Shown one piece after another: positions 11,003 through 23,141 of a stretch of DNA of 64,000 nt. Each line of letters starts with the position of its first letter. Position 1 is the stretch's first letter. Made by a program: the position numbers and the translations under genes. The notes under the pieces were generated by a model. It made no database searches. It saw nothing but the letters and a program-made list of their open reading frames with translations, and was not told the origin of the DNA. The DNA is from Phaeoceros laevis (taxonomy: Eukaryota; Anthocerotophyta; Anthocerotopsida; Notothyladales). The stretch is from contig JBNGIQ010009497.1 of NCBI GenBank assembly GCA_049999765.1, positions 628,658 to 692,657 on the forward strand, written 5' to 3'.

Positions 11003-13389
11003 TTAAAACTCCAGACGTCTCAGCACAGCCTCCGAAAACTTCTGTTGCCTGCACAAAGAGGAACACATTAGAGCACGACAAAACGCAATAAACTGAATCC
11101 CAAACACGATGCTTGTTGCAGGGTTTACTTCTTTTCAGTGAGTTTTGGACTTGGACGATAGTATTTCAAATATCCATCCCAAGGAACTTTTTTTATTCCA
11201 GCTCTGTCAGCAATTAAATCGCGCACCCTGCGTACAACCCACCCATCAAGCTACGTAGCAAAGGGGCATGCGTTTCCAAACCAGTAGCTGGTTATAAGAT
11301 GGCCAGGCGCACCTTTCTGCAAACTCGATTGGAGTTTCCCCCTGTCGCATTGTTTGTGGTTCAAGGTACCAGACATCACACACCACAGCCCAGGATGTCA
11401 TCAGGCGTAACAGGTGCATACTGAAGGATTGTCTGCAAAGTACATGCCACTTATACTACTTAGCAAGCAGAAGACTTGTGAATCGTCTCTTTAAGAAAGT
11501 ACTGGAGAGCCCTTACTTTTTGCTGTTCCAAAATGTATCCACAAAGATCTTGTTGTACTTTATTGCTACAGGGTTGACTGTACAATCCAGCTCAAATGCA
11601 CCCTGATCAACAAAAGGAAAAACTGTGTAGGTGGGCAGATTTTAATCACATACATCTGCAAACAGTTTGAAGGTGAACACTATTCTTGGTTGGTAATGCA
11701 TTCACCTTTTTGAACATAACAGTGTACTCATTGTTGACACACGTGCCTTCCGGGAAGATGAGCAAAGGGTTGCTTTCAGGGTCCTCTACATGCTGCCTCA
11801 GCCTTCAAATAGCCAACATCATTTTCATAAGCATCCAATAACCGGAACCAAATAATCAGTAAAAGACTAAACGACTACCAGGTTGCTATCACGTACTTTC
11901 TTGCAACAGTTAAACGATCTTTTGACTCTGTCCGGTTGAACCATATACAACCGAGACTTTCAAGGACAGTAGTTTGCAGCAAACCTGTAAATACCAAAGA
12001 TATTCACATTTTTCACCACTAACGGAAACTCGAAAAGAATGCAGGCAAACAAAACGCAAAGCAGGCTAAGCATTCTCACCAACCCAACCAGGGTGCTTCT
12101 GCATTATAACAGCGAATGCTGTCATTTGCTCCAAAACAATGAAGTCAATCATAGAAGTGTGGTTCGCTACAAACACCTGCCTTCACAAAGCATTGAACGA
12201 GATTTTATCAGGAGACTTTAGCATGGACCAGCACCAGACGTCGGAACACTTTGTCTCCACTGTTATCGTAGGCACCTGCTTTGCCCGCCGGCTTGGTCGT
12301 GGCCCATGATACTTTATTACACCAGTCCAGGAAGCCACAAAGACGCTGCACATAAATTCCACCAAACCCCTCTGCAGTGACCGTGGAGAGTACAACAGTT
12401 AACCAATCCGTGCCATAATCAAGGGCAACCCGCTTGGGTTCGAGCTTACTTTTGGAGGCGGAAGAAAGGGACGGACTTCTTGCACCCCATTTGCTGCTAA
12501 ACGAAACTCACCTCCAGCTTCTTCCGGAGGCTATCATGATTCTTGAGAGCAGCATGGACGGGAATGAAGAGTCCAAGGAAGATGACCCAGCCCACTATGA
12601 GCAAAATTAGTCTGGCAACAAAACCATCGTAATGAGAAACTTGAGAGCATGAATGCAATATAAATCGGATCAAGAGGTATCTACTAGGAGAATGAGCCTG
12701 ACCATTGTACCTTACTGGGAATAGAAGTCCATATCTCACAACAACACCCAAGCACCAAAGTGGAAACAGGTATACATTCCAATTCCACGGCTCCGGAGGG
12801 TTCGACTTGAAACACCTAGTGAAGGAATCCTGCCAATGGTTTCTTGGAGCTAGTCAGTACTCTGCAACCTGGGACAAAATCACAGCGTACCGGGTAATTC
12901 AGGCTAGCTTACATCTATGATGGCGCTTGCAGCTTCATTAAGAACGGGTGTGATGTCAAGTAGGTCACGTCTGCCGTGAGTCAAGAAGATTGCATGCATG
13001 CATCGAGTTGTATCCTCCGATATTCAGCCATGTGCAATGAATTTAGCAAGGCAGCCACAAACAGCACAAGGATACAGAATGACTTTCTTCTCGAGGTCAT
13101 CGTCTTTTTCGGGAGGATCCGCGAGTAAATCCTCCACGTTCCGCTGGTAGAGGTCCACCTCCGAAGGCGAAGGCTTGAATAAAGACGAATCACGCCCCTG
13201 ACTGATCCACGGCAGCCACCAGTCAACTGCCTGCCTAAACTCCGTCCTACACAGCAGAGCAGCACCTGTTTTGACAGCAGCATGCATACAGACCTGGAAG
13301 CCGTCAACGTGCGCCGCAGTGCTGCTGCCATTGCGACCCAGTAGGCAGAAAGGAAAACGTGAGAACTGAGATTCGTCTTTCGTTATCAA
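11003..13389 (-). CDS. GPAT9: Glycerol-3-phosphate acyltransferase 9 (ER, multi-exon)
   Basis: Predicted ER-membrane sn-1 glycerol-3-phosphate acyltransferase, first step of membrane and storage glycerolipid synthesis. Consecutive minus-strand exons read as plant GPAT9: 'SEVDLYQRNVEDLL' (about 13150), 'RDLLDITPVLNEAA' (about 12940), 'SNPPEPWNWNVYLFPLW' (about 12790), 'VASWTGVIKYHGPRPS' (about 12310), acyltransferase block I 'NHTSMIDFIVLEQM' (about 12150, HX4D motif), 'LESLGCIWFNRTESKD' (about 11930), block III 'FPEGTCVNNEYTVMFKKGAF' (about 11740), 'VWYLEPQTMR' (about 11370) and 'VPWDGYLKY' (about 11170). The last exon supplies 'QQKFSEAVLRRLEF' and a stop at 11003-11005, replacing an in-frame stop reached if the preceding intron (donor near 11127) is read through. 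The start is uncertain: ATG at 13389 or at 13287. Strong family match. Confidence 0.88.
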
Positions 13390-14199
13390 CTGGCATTTAA
13401 TCTTTTGTCTTCACCTTTCGGTGCCGGACAAGTGGCGAGCTCTGGGAGAGCAAACATAGGAATTGGGATTAGTAGAGCGGGAGCTGAGTGTGCGCAGGGA
13501 AGTGGACAGCCAGGCCTGATGAATTTACCTCGTCACATACGTGGAATTGGAGCTTTGCAATGTCGATATTGGAGTTGGCTACCTATGCAGGTGTATGGAG
13601 GCAACTCGTTGGTTCTTCAGTGCTGTTATGAGACTTCTCTGGGGGCGATGGCTGCAAGAGGCTTTGCTGAGCTCTCAACGGAAGCGCCACGTCGAGTTCC
13701 AGAGTATAAAATTGGGATTTGTGCTGACAGATGTGCTCCAAACTGAAGCTGGATTGCTGGCGTGTGTAACAAGGTTAAATCTGAAACTTTGTTTGTGGAA
13801 CACAAGGGTGTGCTGAAAACCTCGAAGTCTGAGGGAAGACAAGGATCTGAACACACAAGGAGACTCTGGTAGCTGGCCACTTCACACAATCCAGGGCAGG
13901 CTAAGTCGGGTTGATGCCATGGTTGAAATAGGACCAGGCTGTGATTGGAAAACTAAGGAATGCGCAAGACAAGACAGAGGAGCTGGAGCCTCGACAAGCA
14001 AGGAGGAAGTCTCTGGTCACAAAGAAGGGGAGCAGGGAATGGATCTTGGACGACAAAACGGGCGAACGATGAACATGGATGGGAGGCAATGGTCCGAGAG
14101 AGGGAACTGTCGGGTTAAACGTAGGAGGAGAAGCAGTTCTGGATTTTGCTGGATAGGAAGGCAGAAGTGGCTTCGGAAAAGCATAGCAAATAAGGTTCA
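13390..14199. promoter_or_regulatory. Divergent spacer between GPAT9 and PPR gene 1
   Basis: About 0.8 kb between divergently transcribed genes. Short open frames occur but none has a recognisable product. It presumably carries both promoters; no specific element is identified. Confidence 0.35.
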
Positions 14200-16968
14200 A
14201 TGAAACTCTTGAAGCAAACAGATCTGTCAACTGGAATGCAAGCTAGCAAAGGGCAGACCCAGTCTGCACGATGGGATCAAAGTAACAAGGGGATGCTTCG
14301 GGTAAACGATTGGAATACTACGGAGTGCTTGATAGAGGCTCTCCAAAGGAAGAAACTATGCATGAAAGCTGTTAGAGGCAGCTTCAGAAATGGCAGCAGC
14401 TTTGATGGTAAACAGGGACCTGAAAATGCAAAGCTATTACAACCGAATGAGTGTTCCTGGACAGCACTCATATTGCAACGCATCAAGTCTGGGCACGGTA
14501 GACAGGCTCTCAGCATGTTTGAGCAAATGCGGAAGGAGGGTGTGGAACCCAGCTCACGCACACTTATTGCTCTGTTGAAGGTATGCAGTGGCTTGAAGGA
14601 CCCGGAAAGTGCCAATCGAATTCATGCAGAGGTGGTTAGAAGTGGATTAGAATCAAATATAAATGTGGGCACCATGCTAGTAGACATGTATGCAAACTGT
14701 AAGAGTCTGGTGGAGGCAAGGCATGCCTTTGAGAGATTGCCTTATCGTGATGTTGTTTCATGGACTGCGATGATCTCAGGGTACGCCAAGGTTGGCAAGG
14801 GTGGAGAAGCTCTGCAGTTGTTTGCCCAGATGCAACAGCAAGGTGTGGTACCTGATGGCCAGACATATCTGAGTGCACTCAAAGCTTGTAGCAGCCTGGC
14901 AGAACTAGGAGAGAAGAATAAAGTTGGTGGCAAAGCTTTGAAACAACAATGTCTAAAGACAGTTAGAGCCATCCACAGAGATATTGTGGCAGGAAACTTC
15001 AAGTCAGGTATGTTTTTAGGTACCATGCTAGTGGATGTCTATGCAAAATGTGGAAGCCTGCAAGATGCTAGGTGTGTATTTGAGAATATGCCTCATCGTG
15101 ACGTGGTTTCCTGGAATGCTTTGATCCTGGGGTATGCCCAGATGAAGCAGGGTGAAGACGCTTTGCAAATGTACACCCGAATGCTAATGGAAGGGGTGAA
15201 GCCTGATGACAGAACATATGTTAGTGCACTCAAGGCCTGCAGCAGCCTAGCAGGATCTGGCGAGAGGAATGGCGGTGATGGAATGTGTGTGAAAAGACGA
15301 TGTCTGGAATCTGTGAAAGCAATTCATGCAAATGTCAGGAAAGGGAAGTTTGAGTCGAATGTGTTTGTGGGGAACATGCTGGTGGATGCATATGGAAAAT
15401 GTGGGAGCCTGGAGGACGCTAGGTGTGTGTTTGAGAAGATGCCTCACCGCAGTGTAGTTTCTTGGACAGCTATCATTTTTGGGTACGCACAGAGGGACGA
15501 GGGTGAAGTGGCTTTGCAATTGTACACCCGGATGCAACAGGAAGGCGTGGTACCCAATGACCGAACATATGTTAGTGCACTGAAGGCGTGCAGTTGCCTG
15601 GCAGAAGTGGAGGAGAGGAATGAAGGTAATTGCACAGTTGCGAAAGAAAGATGTCTGGATACTGTCAGATCCATCCACAGAGAGGTTGTGAAGTGGAGGT
15701 TCGAATCAGATGTTTTCGTGGCGACCATGCTGGTGGTTGCCTATGCAAAATGGGGCAACTTGGAGGAAGCTATGCATGTATTTGAGAAGTTGCGTCACCG
15801 TGACACAGTTTCCTGGAATGCTATTCTTTTGGGGTATGTGAAGATGGATAAAGGTGGGGATGCATTGCAATTATACGCTCAGATGCAGCAGGAAGGTGTG
15901 GAAGCTGACAATCTAACATATGTTGCTGCAATAAAAGCCTGTGGTACAGTGGCAGCATTGGAGAAGGGGAAGAAAATTCATGCCCAGATTCTGAAAGCTG
16001 GCCACGAGGATAGTGATTCGTTTGTGGCAAATAGCCTTATTCACATGTACGGAAAGTGTGGCAGCATGGTAGACGCACAGCAAGTATTTGATACACTGGC
16101 CACACGAAACATCGTTTCATGGAGTGCATTGATTGCGGGGTATGCCCAACAGGGAAACAGTGGACTTTGCTTTGACTTATTTGATAGAATGAAGCAAGCA
16201 GGCATACAGCCGGATGGCATCACATTTCTTGGTCTTCTCACTGTATGCAGTCATGTTGGTCTAGTGGACAGGGGCCAGCAGTATTTTGAAGCCATGAGCA
16301 GAGACTATGGTATCATGCCAACACTGAAGCACTTTACATGTGTTGTTGACCTGCTGTGCCGTTCTGGGCATGTAGACAAGGCGATTGAGATAGTGAACGT
16401 TATGCCGTTACAACCCGATACTGTGCTATGGGAGTGCACTTTGAGTGCTTGTCGGAAGTGGGTTGATGTGGGCCTTGGAAGGCAGGCATTTGAGTGTGCA
16501 GTGAGGTTGGACAAAGGTCAAGCTGCAGCATATAACCTGATGTCAAGCATCTATGCCGCTGCTCACATGTGGGAGGAGGCGAATGAGATCCGAGCAATGA
16601 GAGAGAATTCACGAGCCTGGAAGCAACCTGGATGGAGCCGGTGGACAGATATGTGTGGAGTGGCCTACATGTTCCTGGTGGGGGATCAGGAACATGCTGA
16701 AAGCCTGGACCTATATGCGAAGTTGGGGGATCTTCTGATCAAAATGAGAGATCAGGGTTATGTACCCCATCTTGACTCAGTGTCGCGAGCCATACCTGAT
16801 GACGAGAATGAGGGCTCGCGTGCGGCCACTGAGAAGCTTGCATTTGCCTATTCCCTGCTTAAAGCACCTAAAGCATTCCAAGTTGATTGCGTGGAAAGTT
16901 CTGCTGTCCAGGAAAACCGGCAAGCATCGGCATGTTCGTCGTTGAGTTGGAGCGGAGGATGTTGTTAG
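14200..16968 (+). CDS. PLS-class pentatricopeptide repeat protein, E/E+ with degenerate DYW start (PPR gene 1)
   Basis: Single open exon of 922 residues. PPR proteins of this class bind organellar transcripts and commonly direct C-to-U editing in plastids or mitochondria. P, L and S repeats are plain from recurring 'RDVVSWTAMISGYA'-type and 'MLVDMYAKCGSL'-type segments. The tail passes through an E region ('GWSRWTDMCGVAYMFLVGD') and E+ ('GYVPHLDSVSRAI') into a truncated DYW start: 'ATEKLAFAYSLL' stands where editing enzymes have 'HSEKLA', so the catalytic His is lost and the Cys-rich remainder and DYW end are missing. Three consecutive repeat modules carry a 16-residue insertion (see findings). 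The first ~100 residues are Lys/Arg/Ser-rich and unlike PPRs; targeting is unclear, and a later start is possible. It probably needs a partner deaminase if it is an editing factor. Confidence 0.9.
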   Translation: MKLLKQTDLSTGMQASKGQTQSARWDQSNKGMLRVNDWNTTECLIEALQRKKLCMKAVRGSFRNGSSFDGKQGPENAKLLQPNECSWTALILQRIKSGHGRQALSMFEQMRKEGVEPSSRTLIALLKVCSGLKDPESANRIHAEVVRSGLESNINVGTMLVDMYANCKSLVEARHAFERLPYRDVVSWTAMISGYAKVGKGGEALQLFAQMQQQGVVPDGQTYLSALKACSSLAELGEKNKVGGKALKQQCLKTVRAIHRDIVAGNFKSGMFLGTMLVDVYAKCGSLQDARCVFENMPHRDVVSWNALILGYAQMKQGEDALQMYTRMLMEGVKPDDRTYVSALKACSSLAGSGERNGGDGMCVKRRCLESVKAIHANVRKGKFESNVFVGNMLVDAYGKCGSLEDARCVFEKMPHRSVVSWTAIIFGYAQRDEGEVALQLYTRMQQEGVVPNDRTYVSALKACSCLAEVEERNEGNCTVAKERCLDTVRSIHREVVKWRFESDVFVATMLVVAYAKWGNLEEAMHVFEKLRHRDTVSWNAILLGYVKMDKGGDALQLYAQMQQEGVEADNLTYVAAIKACGTVAALEKGKKIHAQILKAGHEDSDSFVANSLIHMYGKCGSMVDAQQVFDTLATRNIVSWSALIAGYAQQGNSGLCFDLFDRMKQAGIQPDGITFLGLLTVCSHVGLVDRGQQYFEAMSRDYGIMPTLKHFTCVVDLLCRSGHVDKAIEIVNVMPLQPDTVLWECTLSACRKWVDVGLGRQAFECAVRLDKGQAAAYNLMSSIYAAAHMWEEANEIRAMRENSRAWKQPGWSRWTDMCGVAYMFLVGDQEHAESLDLYAKLGDLLIKMRDQGYVPHLDSVSRAIPDDENEGSRAATEKLAFAYSLLKAPKAFQVDCVESSAVQENRQASACSSLSWSGGCC

Positions 16969-18524
16969 GATGAGTGAGTCTTGTAGATGCAGAGGCTGAA
17001 GCTACTCGTGGAGAGTAGCTCTTATCTTACATGAGAGCGCTTTCTATGCATCAAGTCTTGACAACTTCTGTCCAGTCTGTTCACTTTGTGGCAGGCCTCC
17101 ATTCCAGCAGCAGCTTATTGTGCCATGTGGGGGGAGGAGAGGTTCGCTATCCGTCTATAGGAAGTAACGTGCAACCGTCCCCTAACTACGTCATTCTGAC
17201 TGGTGACTTTGCCCCTTGCAGGTGCAGATGTAACGTGCCTAACGACCCCAAATTCGGTCATAGCCTTGGCAATTTTGCCGAAGGGTCGTATGGTTTGCAT
17301 CATCAAAGTCACTGAGTCCAACGTGGGAGGTAAGTACTCTGAGAGAACGTGATTTCCTCTTCGTCAGAAACTGATTCAAGCAGAGCTTACACCAGAATGT
17401 GGCGTGGGAAGGGGCTTGCTTTTCCGTGCAAGATTTAGCCCCACTTGACTTTGTTCCACCCTACGTCAATTGCAATATGTAGAGAACATTTCATGAGGCA
17501 TCAGTGGCCAGATGACAGTCGAATTTTCCGAAGTTATCAAAGGCTCACCTAGGAATTGAGCAATTCAATCACCATCTAGTCTGTTTCTATGACCATAAGG
17601 ATTCAGCACGCAGTTATCCAACCACGGACGTCTCTATTTGCCGTCGGTTTCAGGCTGCAAGAGAGTGCGAGTCACACCAGCACCTCATAGTTATCTCCCG
17701 ACTTCCCAAGCATCAACGGGAAAATGTTTGGCAGCCAATGAAGGCGAATTCTGAGTCCTAGTCAACAGGTTCGAGTGTGTGAGTACTGGGCAGATTCAGG
17801 AAGTTCAAGCTGGCAATCCTACTGTCCTTAAGAGGTGGACCAGATGTACGATAAACTAGAAATTACGATCACAATAGCGACGACTGTGGCGTTCGGGGAA
17901 CGCTTTTAAGTGTGTGTTTCTAGTTACACAACTATGATGAGCTCCGCTGACGTTGACGGCAGAAGACAGCATGCTGTAACAACTCGAACAATTTTACGGC
18001 ACCCATTCTTATGATCAGAGAAAGGAAGGACCTTTATTCAGCGGTTTTGGGCCGCAGCTGCTCACATGACGATCTGAGGAACCTCCTAACGCAATTTCCA
18101 GATGATTTTGCTCGCGAAGGAAAGGAGACAAGTCTAGGCGAACCTTAGCTACAGTTAATGCATGCCGCAGCACATTCTCTCCAGGAAGACGTGCTTGGCA
18201 GCTGACGAGTGATGGAGGTTTAACGCATTGCTGAGTAAACTTTTGAGTGGGTAGATAGGGGAATGTTCTTAAAAGGGGAGCGTTTCTCGAAAGTGGAGCC
18301 TTTGGAGAGTTTGTTAAGGGCTGCTAAAGATAGCTGGAATGCCGTCACGATCTCCTTCATTCAGCGTGCAGTAGACTAGTCAAATCGTAGCAGCCAGTCG
18401 GAGATTGGTGATTGTGCGAAGCGCCTCTTAGAAATAAGGCAAAGCTTTCGATTCTGGCAGTTGGATTAGGTCTGAAGAATTGGTCCTTCAGGAGCTCCGG
18501 CGGCGAGGCGGAATCCTTAGTGGT
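16969..18524. other. Intergenic, nothing recognised
   Basis: About 1.5 kb between two plus-strand genes. It should contain the 3' UTR of PPR gene 1 and the promoter and 5' UTR of the p24 gene. Small open frames near 17031-17321 show no domain or codon bias worth calling. Confidence 0.5.
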
Positions 18525-19513
18525 ATGGTAGGTTCAAGGATGGCAGTGCTGCTGCTGGCGGTGCTGCAGCTGGTCTTGTTCCATAAGTACGCTGAGGCCC
18601 TTCGCTTCGATCTGAGCGGCCCGGAGACGAAGTGCTTGGCGGAGGACATTCAGAAAGATGTTTTGGTTGTCGGAGACTTCAAAGTGATCCTAGCGAAGGA
18701 TCTTCCATCTAGCCGCATCAATGTCAGGGTGAGTCGGACCACTTGATCTCTCCTAATGGCGTTGGTTTGTTTGTCGGTGGCGCACTCTGATGAGGTAGTT
18801 GACTGTTACTGAGAGCGCCAAATAGATCTAGCTGGGCAATTCCAGTGGTATATGCTCAACCTGCTGCAGTCGTGTATTGTTATGTTTGCTAAGAGTTTGT
18901 GAAATTCCAGGTCACCTCGCCTCATGGAAACCGGATGCTCTTTCAAGAGAATACAGATTCAGGACAGTTTGCTTTTAAGGCTCCCGAGTCAGGCAACTAT
19001 ATGGCTTGCTTCTGGGCCTCAAACAGCCCTGGTTCCGTGACTCATACTATTGAGCTTGACTGGAAGACAGGTGTTGCAGCAAAGGACTGGGACACCATTG
19101 CCAAGAAAGATAAAGTTGACGTATGTTGTTCCTTCACGCATTTTACTTGTCAATTGGGATCAGGTTTGGAGCCTATCCTGCTGCATCTGATGTAAGCAAC
19201 TGCTTGTACAGGCGGTGGAGCTTGAGTTGAGGAAGCTTGAGGAAACGGTAGAGTCCATCCACGAGGAGATGCTGTATTTAAGAGAAAAGTGAGTGGCTGG
19301 TCTTATGAGCTTTCAATCGGAACCTTTTTTCATGAGATTCGCTGACTAAGTGATTATAACGCTTGCAGAGAGGAAGAAATGAGAGAACTGAACGAGAGCA
19401 CGAACGCCCGAATTGTGTGGTTTAGCATGTTATCACTCCTAATTTGCTTATCCGTGGCGGGATGGCAGCTGTGGCACCTCAAGTCCTTTTTTGAGAGAAA
19501 AAAGCTTCTCTGA
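18525..19513 (+). CDS. p24 family (delta-type) ER-Golgi cargo receptor (4 exons)
   Basis: Type I membrane protein that packages cargo into COPI/COPII vesicles. Exons 18525-18728, 18911-19120, 19212-19288 and 19369-19513 join in frame to 211 residues, the normal size for p24. In order: a hydrophobic signal peptide ending near 'AEALRFDLSG', a GOLD domain with the conserved Cys of 'ETKCLAEDI' and 'YMACFWA', a coiled coil ('LELRKLEETVESIHEEM'), one transmembrane helix ('WFSMLSLLICLSVAGWQLW') and the tail 'LKSFFERKKLL'. The tail has both the FF coat-binding pair and a KKxx dilysine retrieval signal. The start at 18525 puts the signal peptide at the very N terminus; an in-frame ATG at 18480 would add 15 residues. 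Its 3' end faces CYP71 with only 170 bases between stop codons. Confidence 0.9.
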
Positions 19514-19683
19514 GATTGACCGGGGGTTACCGCCCGTGGGTTGTATCTCTGGTCACATAATTATCACATTTCCACTGAGCATATGTAATAACAGCTTAAA
19601 AAGCAAAATGTCGGATCGCCAGGTTGGCATGTACATGTGTCACGCCATTACCGTAAGAATGAAATCAAGATCTCATTTCATCG

Positions 19684-22600
19684 ATTATGATTTGGGAACA
19701 GCTACATTCAAAATTTTAACGTCTTGATACGGTTTGTCATTCCGATCTGTTTTCACCTTTTCTATACCCTGCAGAACACAAACCCAAACCCGTCAGACAG
19801 GAATACCAGATCGCAGAGGGACGAAGTTCAGAGCAAAACTCACCTGCACTACGTCCATGCCCTTGACAACCCGCCCAAACACTGTGTGCTTGTTATCAAG
19901 CCAAGGAGTAGCAACCGTTGTGATAAAAAACTGGGAGCCATTGGTGTTGGGCCCAGCATTGGCCATGGACAAAGTGAATGGACGATCATGCCGCAGGCTG
20001 CAGATAAAGCACAAAACGAACAGCGGTAAATACAAAATGTCCCTGCATCCACACCTATGGAGAAAAATAAGCATCAACAAATGGAGTGTATAAAAAAAAT
20101 GTTACCTTTTATGAAACTCATCTTCAAATTCCCCTCCCCAAACAGATTGTCCACCTGTGCCGTCTCCCAAAGGATCCCCTGTTTGAACCATGAAACCTTT
20201 TATAACACGATGGAATATAAGGTTATCATAGTAGCCGTTTCTGCAATGTGTCGTGAAGTTCTCCACAGTCCTCGGGCACTCTTCAGGATACAGTCGTATG
20301 TGAATATCCCCAAGTGTCGTATGCAGAATCTGTCATACGCAGAAACATATCAGGGATATGTGCACGTACACCCATTACCTGCCTGCCAACTCCTCTAGTA
20401 GTCTTATAAGAATTGAAACATACTGCCAGAAGAGTAGAGAGTAAACATACCACATTATCAGGCAATGATGTGGTTGTGGTTTTGCCAACATCTGAGATGG
20501 CAAGCAGTTCTTCTGGAGGTGGTTTTTCATTGAAAACATCACGCCCTTTCGTTGCATCTTCTGCATCCTCTGGTTCTCGTCGGCTGGAGAACCAACAAAT
20601 TCAAAAAGTTGAAGAACCACACAAGACAGAATAGCATGGCATTTACAGATGTTATCAGTACAATGAATAATTTTAGATGGTGTTTCCTGACCTGAAAAAA
20701 TATACCCGGTGTTTCTTGAATGCGCAGGCAACAAGCATTGGATCCATTAAATGCTCTCGCTTGTCAGCGGAACTTGCTGCAGCTGGCATCTTCTTAACCT
20801 TTTTACTGCTGTTCCCTCCTTGATACAATGCAACTTTCAGGAACCTTTCATTATTTTCTACCTTCCCTAAAATTCTTGCCACCTTGTTTGTGTGAAGATT
20901 CACTACCTGCGCAAGAAACCAGAGAATAAAAAAACTGACATCCTATTAGGACTGCACAGTGTTATAGAAGTCCAACAATCTCAGAAAGGAAGCAACTAGT
21001 GCAACTCACCTTGATGCCAAGTAAAGTTGTGTACAGCACGAAATTGCAGCTCTCATCAAAAACTGCATTTGGGAGAGGCACATGTTCTGTCTTCTCAATT
21101 TCCCTCTCCACTGCCATGCGCCTCCCAAAGTCAATGGCATCTAGCCTATACAAGGGAGCGTCACTTCTCTGCAAGTCCTGGGCGACCTGAAGGCACAAAT
21201 TTCAACATGAGGATATAAATATTTCTGTGTAACCAATGCCCTCATGAGACGAGTGAGCAAAGATCAACTCGTAATGAGGACTACAATGCATGCAACTTCA
21301 CAGGTTGAAACACAAAGCACCTCCAGTGACTCATCATATGTGCGACGCAGCTTGCCCGATAGGAACCAGAAAACCCTTATCCTCCGGTCAGGTGAGGTAG
21401 TCACAAATTGCCTACCGTCTGGACTAATCTGTAAACACATTTGCAATTTAGACATGCTGATTCGTGAAGTCACGTCTCTCTGTGAGAAAGCTTTTCCAGC
21501 AATTACCAAACTGTAGCAAAATTTGCATCATGTTCAGCAAAAACCCGACAATTAAAACAATACATATGACACACCTCTAAAGATGACACCGTTGTCTTCG
21601 CCTTTGCTAGAGCATACAGATCTGTTTCAGTCTTGAACTTGAACTGCAGACTATGAAGAAACAAAACATGATATATCGGCACATATCGCTTACAGGATCG
21701 AACACTAACTGAAAATTCATGACAGAGCATGGTGCAATGCTGCTAACCCATAAATAAAAGCTATCCATTCATCCCCAACTTTTTTTGGAGATTTGGGCTT
21801 CTCTTACAGCGAAAAGAAACGATGGTAACTTGATGCCAATCTTACCTATTTGAGGTAAATGATAATGTCTCAGGCGACCAGTATTCGAGGAGCCCTTTGT
21901 CATCAGCAGAAACAACAAGGTCGTAAAAAGGGTTATACTTCATCACTTTAACAGGCGCCATGTGGATCTGGGCCAGTTCGACACAAATATCAAGTTTATT
22001 GTCTGGAGCTAATGAGGTCAAATCACAGCTCATCAAAATGATGCAATTGCTCTCCCAAATCAAGCACGAAGCGTCTTACAGAGAACAGCCACCTGAAAAA
22101 ACCGAATGATCTGAGATGTCCTTTTACCTACTTCAGAATTTGGGTTACCTGCTTTGTGATGATGGGTTCATTGCTACCCGATTTTGCATCATACACTCGA
22201 ACAAAGAGTGAACTCTGATCACTAATTGCAATCTTTGTTTTTGCATCTCCCTGCCTGAAGACCCACTCCACAGCACCTGGAACATAGGATAGTCGCAGCA
22301 TAGCCATCATGTCGTAATTCACAACATCATAGATTTTCACAGCCTTGTCTGTCGATGTTGTGCAGCAAAACAGGCCATCTGCGCTAACCTGCAAACGATA
22401 GTTGTCACCTTGAGCTCAATTGCAGCTTCAATGCTCGCAGAATAAGGCACACTACACGGCAGGCTACAACCTAGCACTGGATCCCACTCATACCGAAAGA
22501 CACTCGATAGGTCCCAGGTGCGAGCGGAAATGCTTCACAAACTCCACGCCCAAACCTTTTTTCTTCCAGAATTTCAGGTGCCCTGCAATCGAAAATAGAA

Positions 22601-23141
22601 CAAAAACGTCGAGTACATTCAACCCGATTATTAACCACAAAAGATCGACTTGGGGAGTTGCACAAGCAGTTCCAGTTGCACCAGAGAGAAATTCCCCAAT
22701 GCTAGCTCTACCTATTGGATCACACATTACCGTCAAAGCTTCCTGTAATGAAGAAGTCGGCGCTGGAGATAGCAACATGTGTCACCACATCTCGGTGCAT
22801 GTAGCTTTTCTCATACCTGCCCGCAGGTTCTATTATTGAGTTAGAACTTTCCACATTGCGAATCCTTCACTAAGCTCTGAAAATGTGGAATTTGCACCAG
22901 ATTCGCGCAAACTACTCTGAGTTCCGAACGGCTCTCACATGGCAGCCGAAGGCAGGGCATCCAGGAACGCACGCTCAAATTCCAGTGGCCGCTTTGGCCT
23001 CGCTCCACGGGCAGGAAGAGGGCCAACTACTGCAAGGTCTAATCCCCCTTCATCCTCCCCGCCAGCCTCGACACCGTTCTGGACGTCGCCTCCAGCTGCG
23101 GCCTCCTCCTCAGCTCCCTCCATTGCTGCACCTATACCCAC
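19684..23141 (-). CDS. CYP71: WD40-cyclophilin CYP71 / PPWD1 (multi-exon)
   Basis: Nuclear multidomain cyclophilin. Arabidopsis CYP71 binds histone H3 and CAF-1 and acts in chromatin-based repression of meristem genes. The first exon reads '[19 protein letters not shown]' and '[11 protein letters not shown]', matching the family N terminus. WD40 exons follow (for example '[20 protein letters not shown]' near 22370 and '[20 protein letters not shown]' near 21930). The C-terminal cyclophilin domain has '[19 protein letters not shown]' and '[19 protein letters not shown]' (about 19990-19860), retaining the Trp of the cyclosporin pocket. A last small exon at 19684 to about 19775 gives '[20 protein letters not shown]' and a stop at 19684-19686. 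Start: ATG at 23141 or, six codons in, 23123. At least ten exons are implied; their exact borders were not all worked out. Confidence 0.88.

Noticed and set aside
11106-11130. In-frame stop at 11125-11127 as the end of GPAT9
   Set aside because: A GT donor immediately precedes it, and the next exon restores the conserved C-terminal 'QQKFSEAVLRRLE' segment. The real stop is at 11003-11005.
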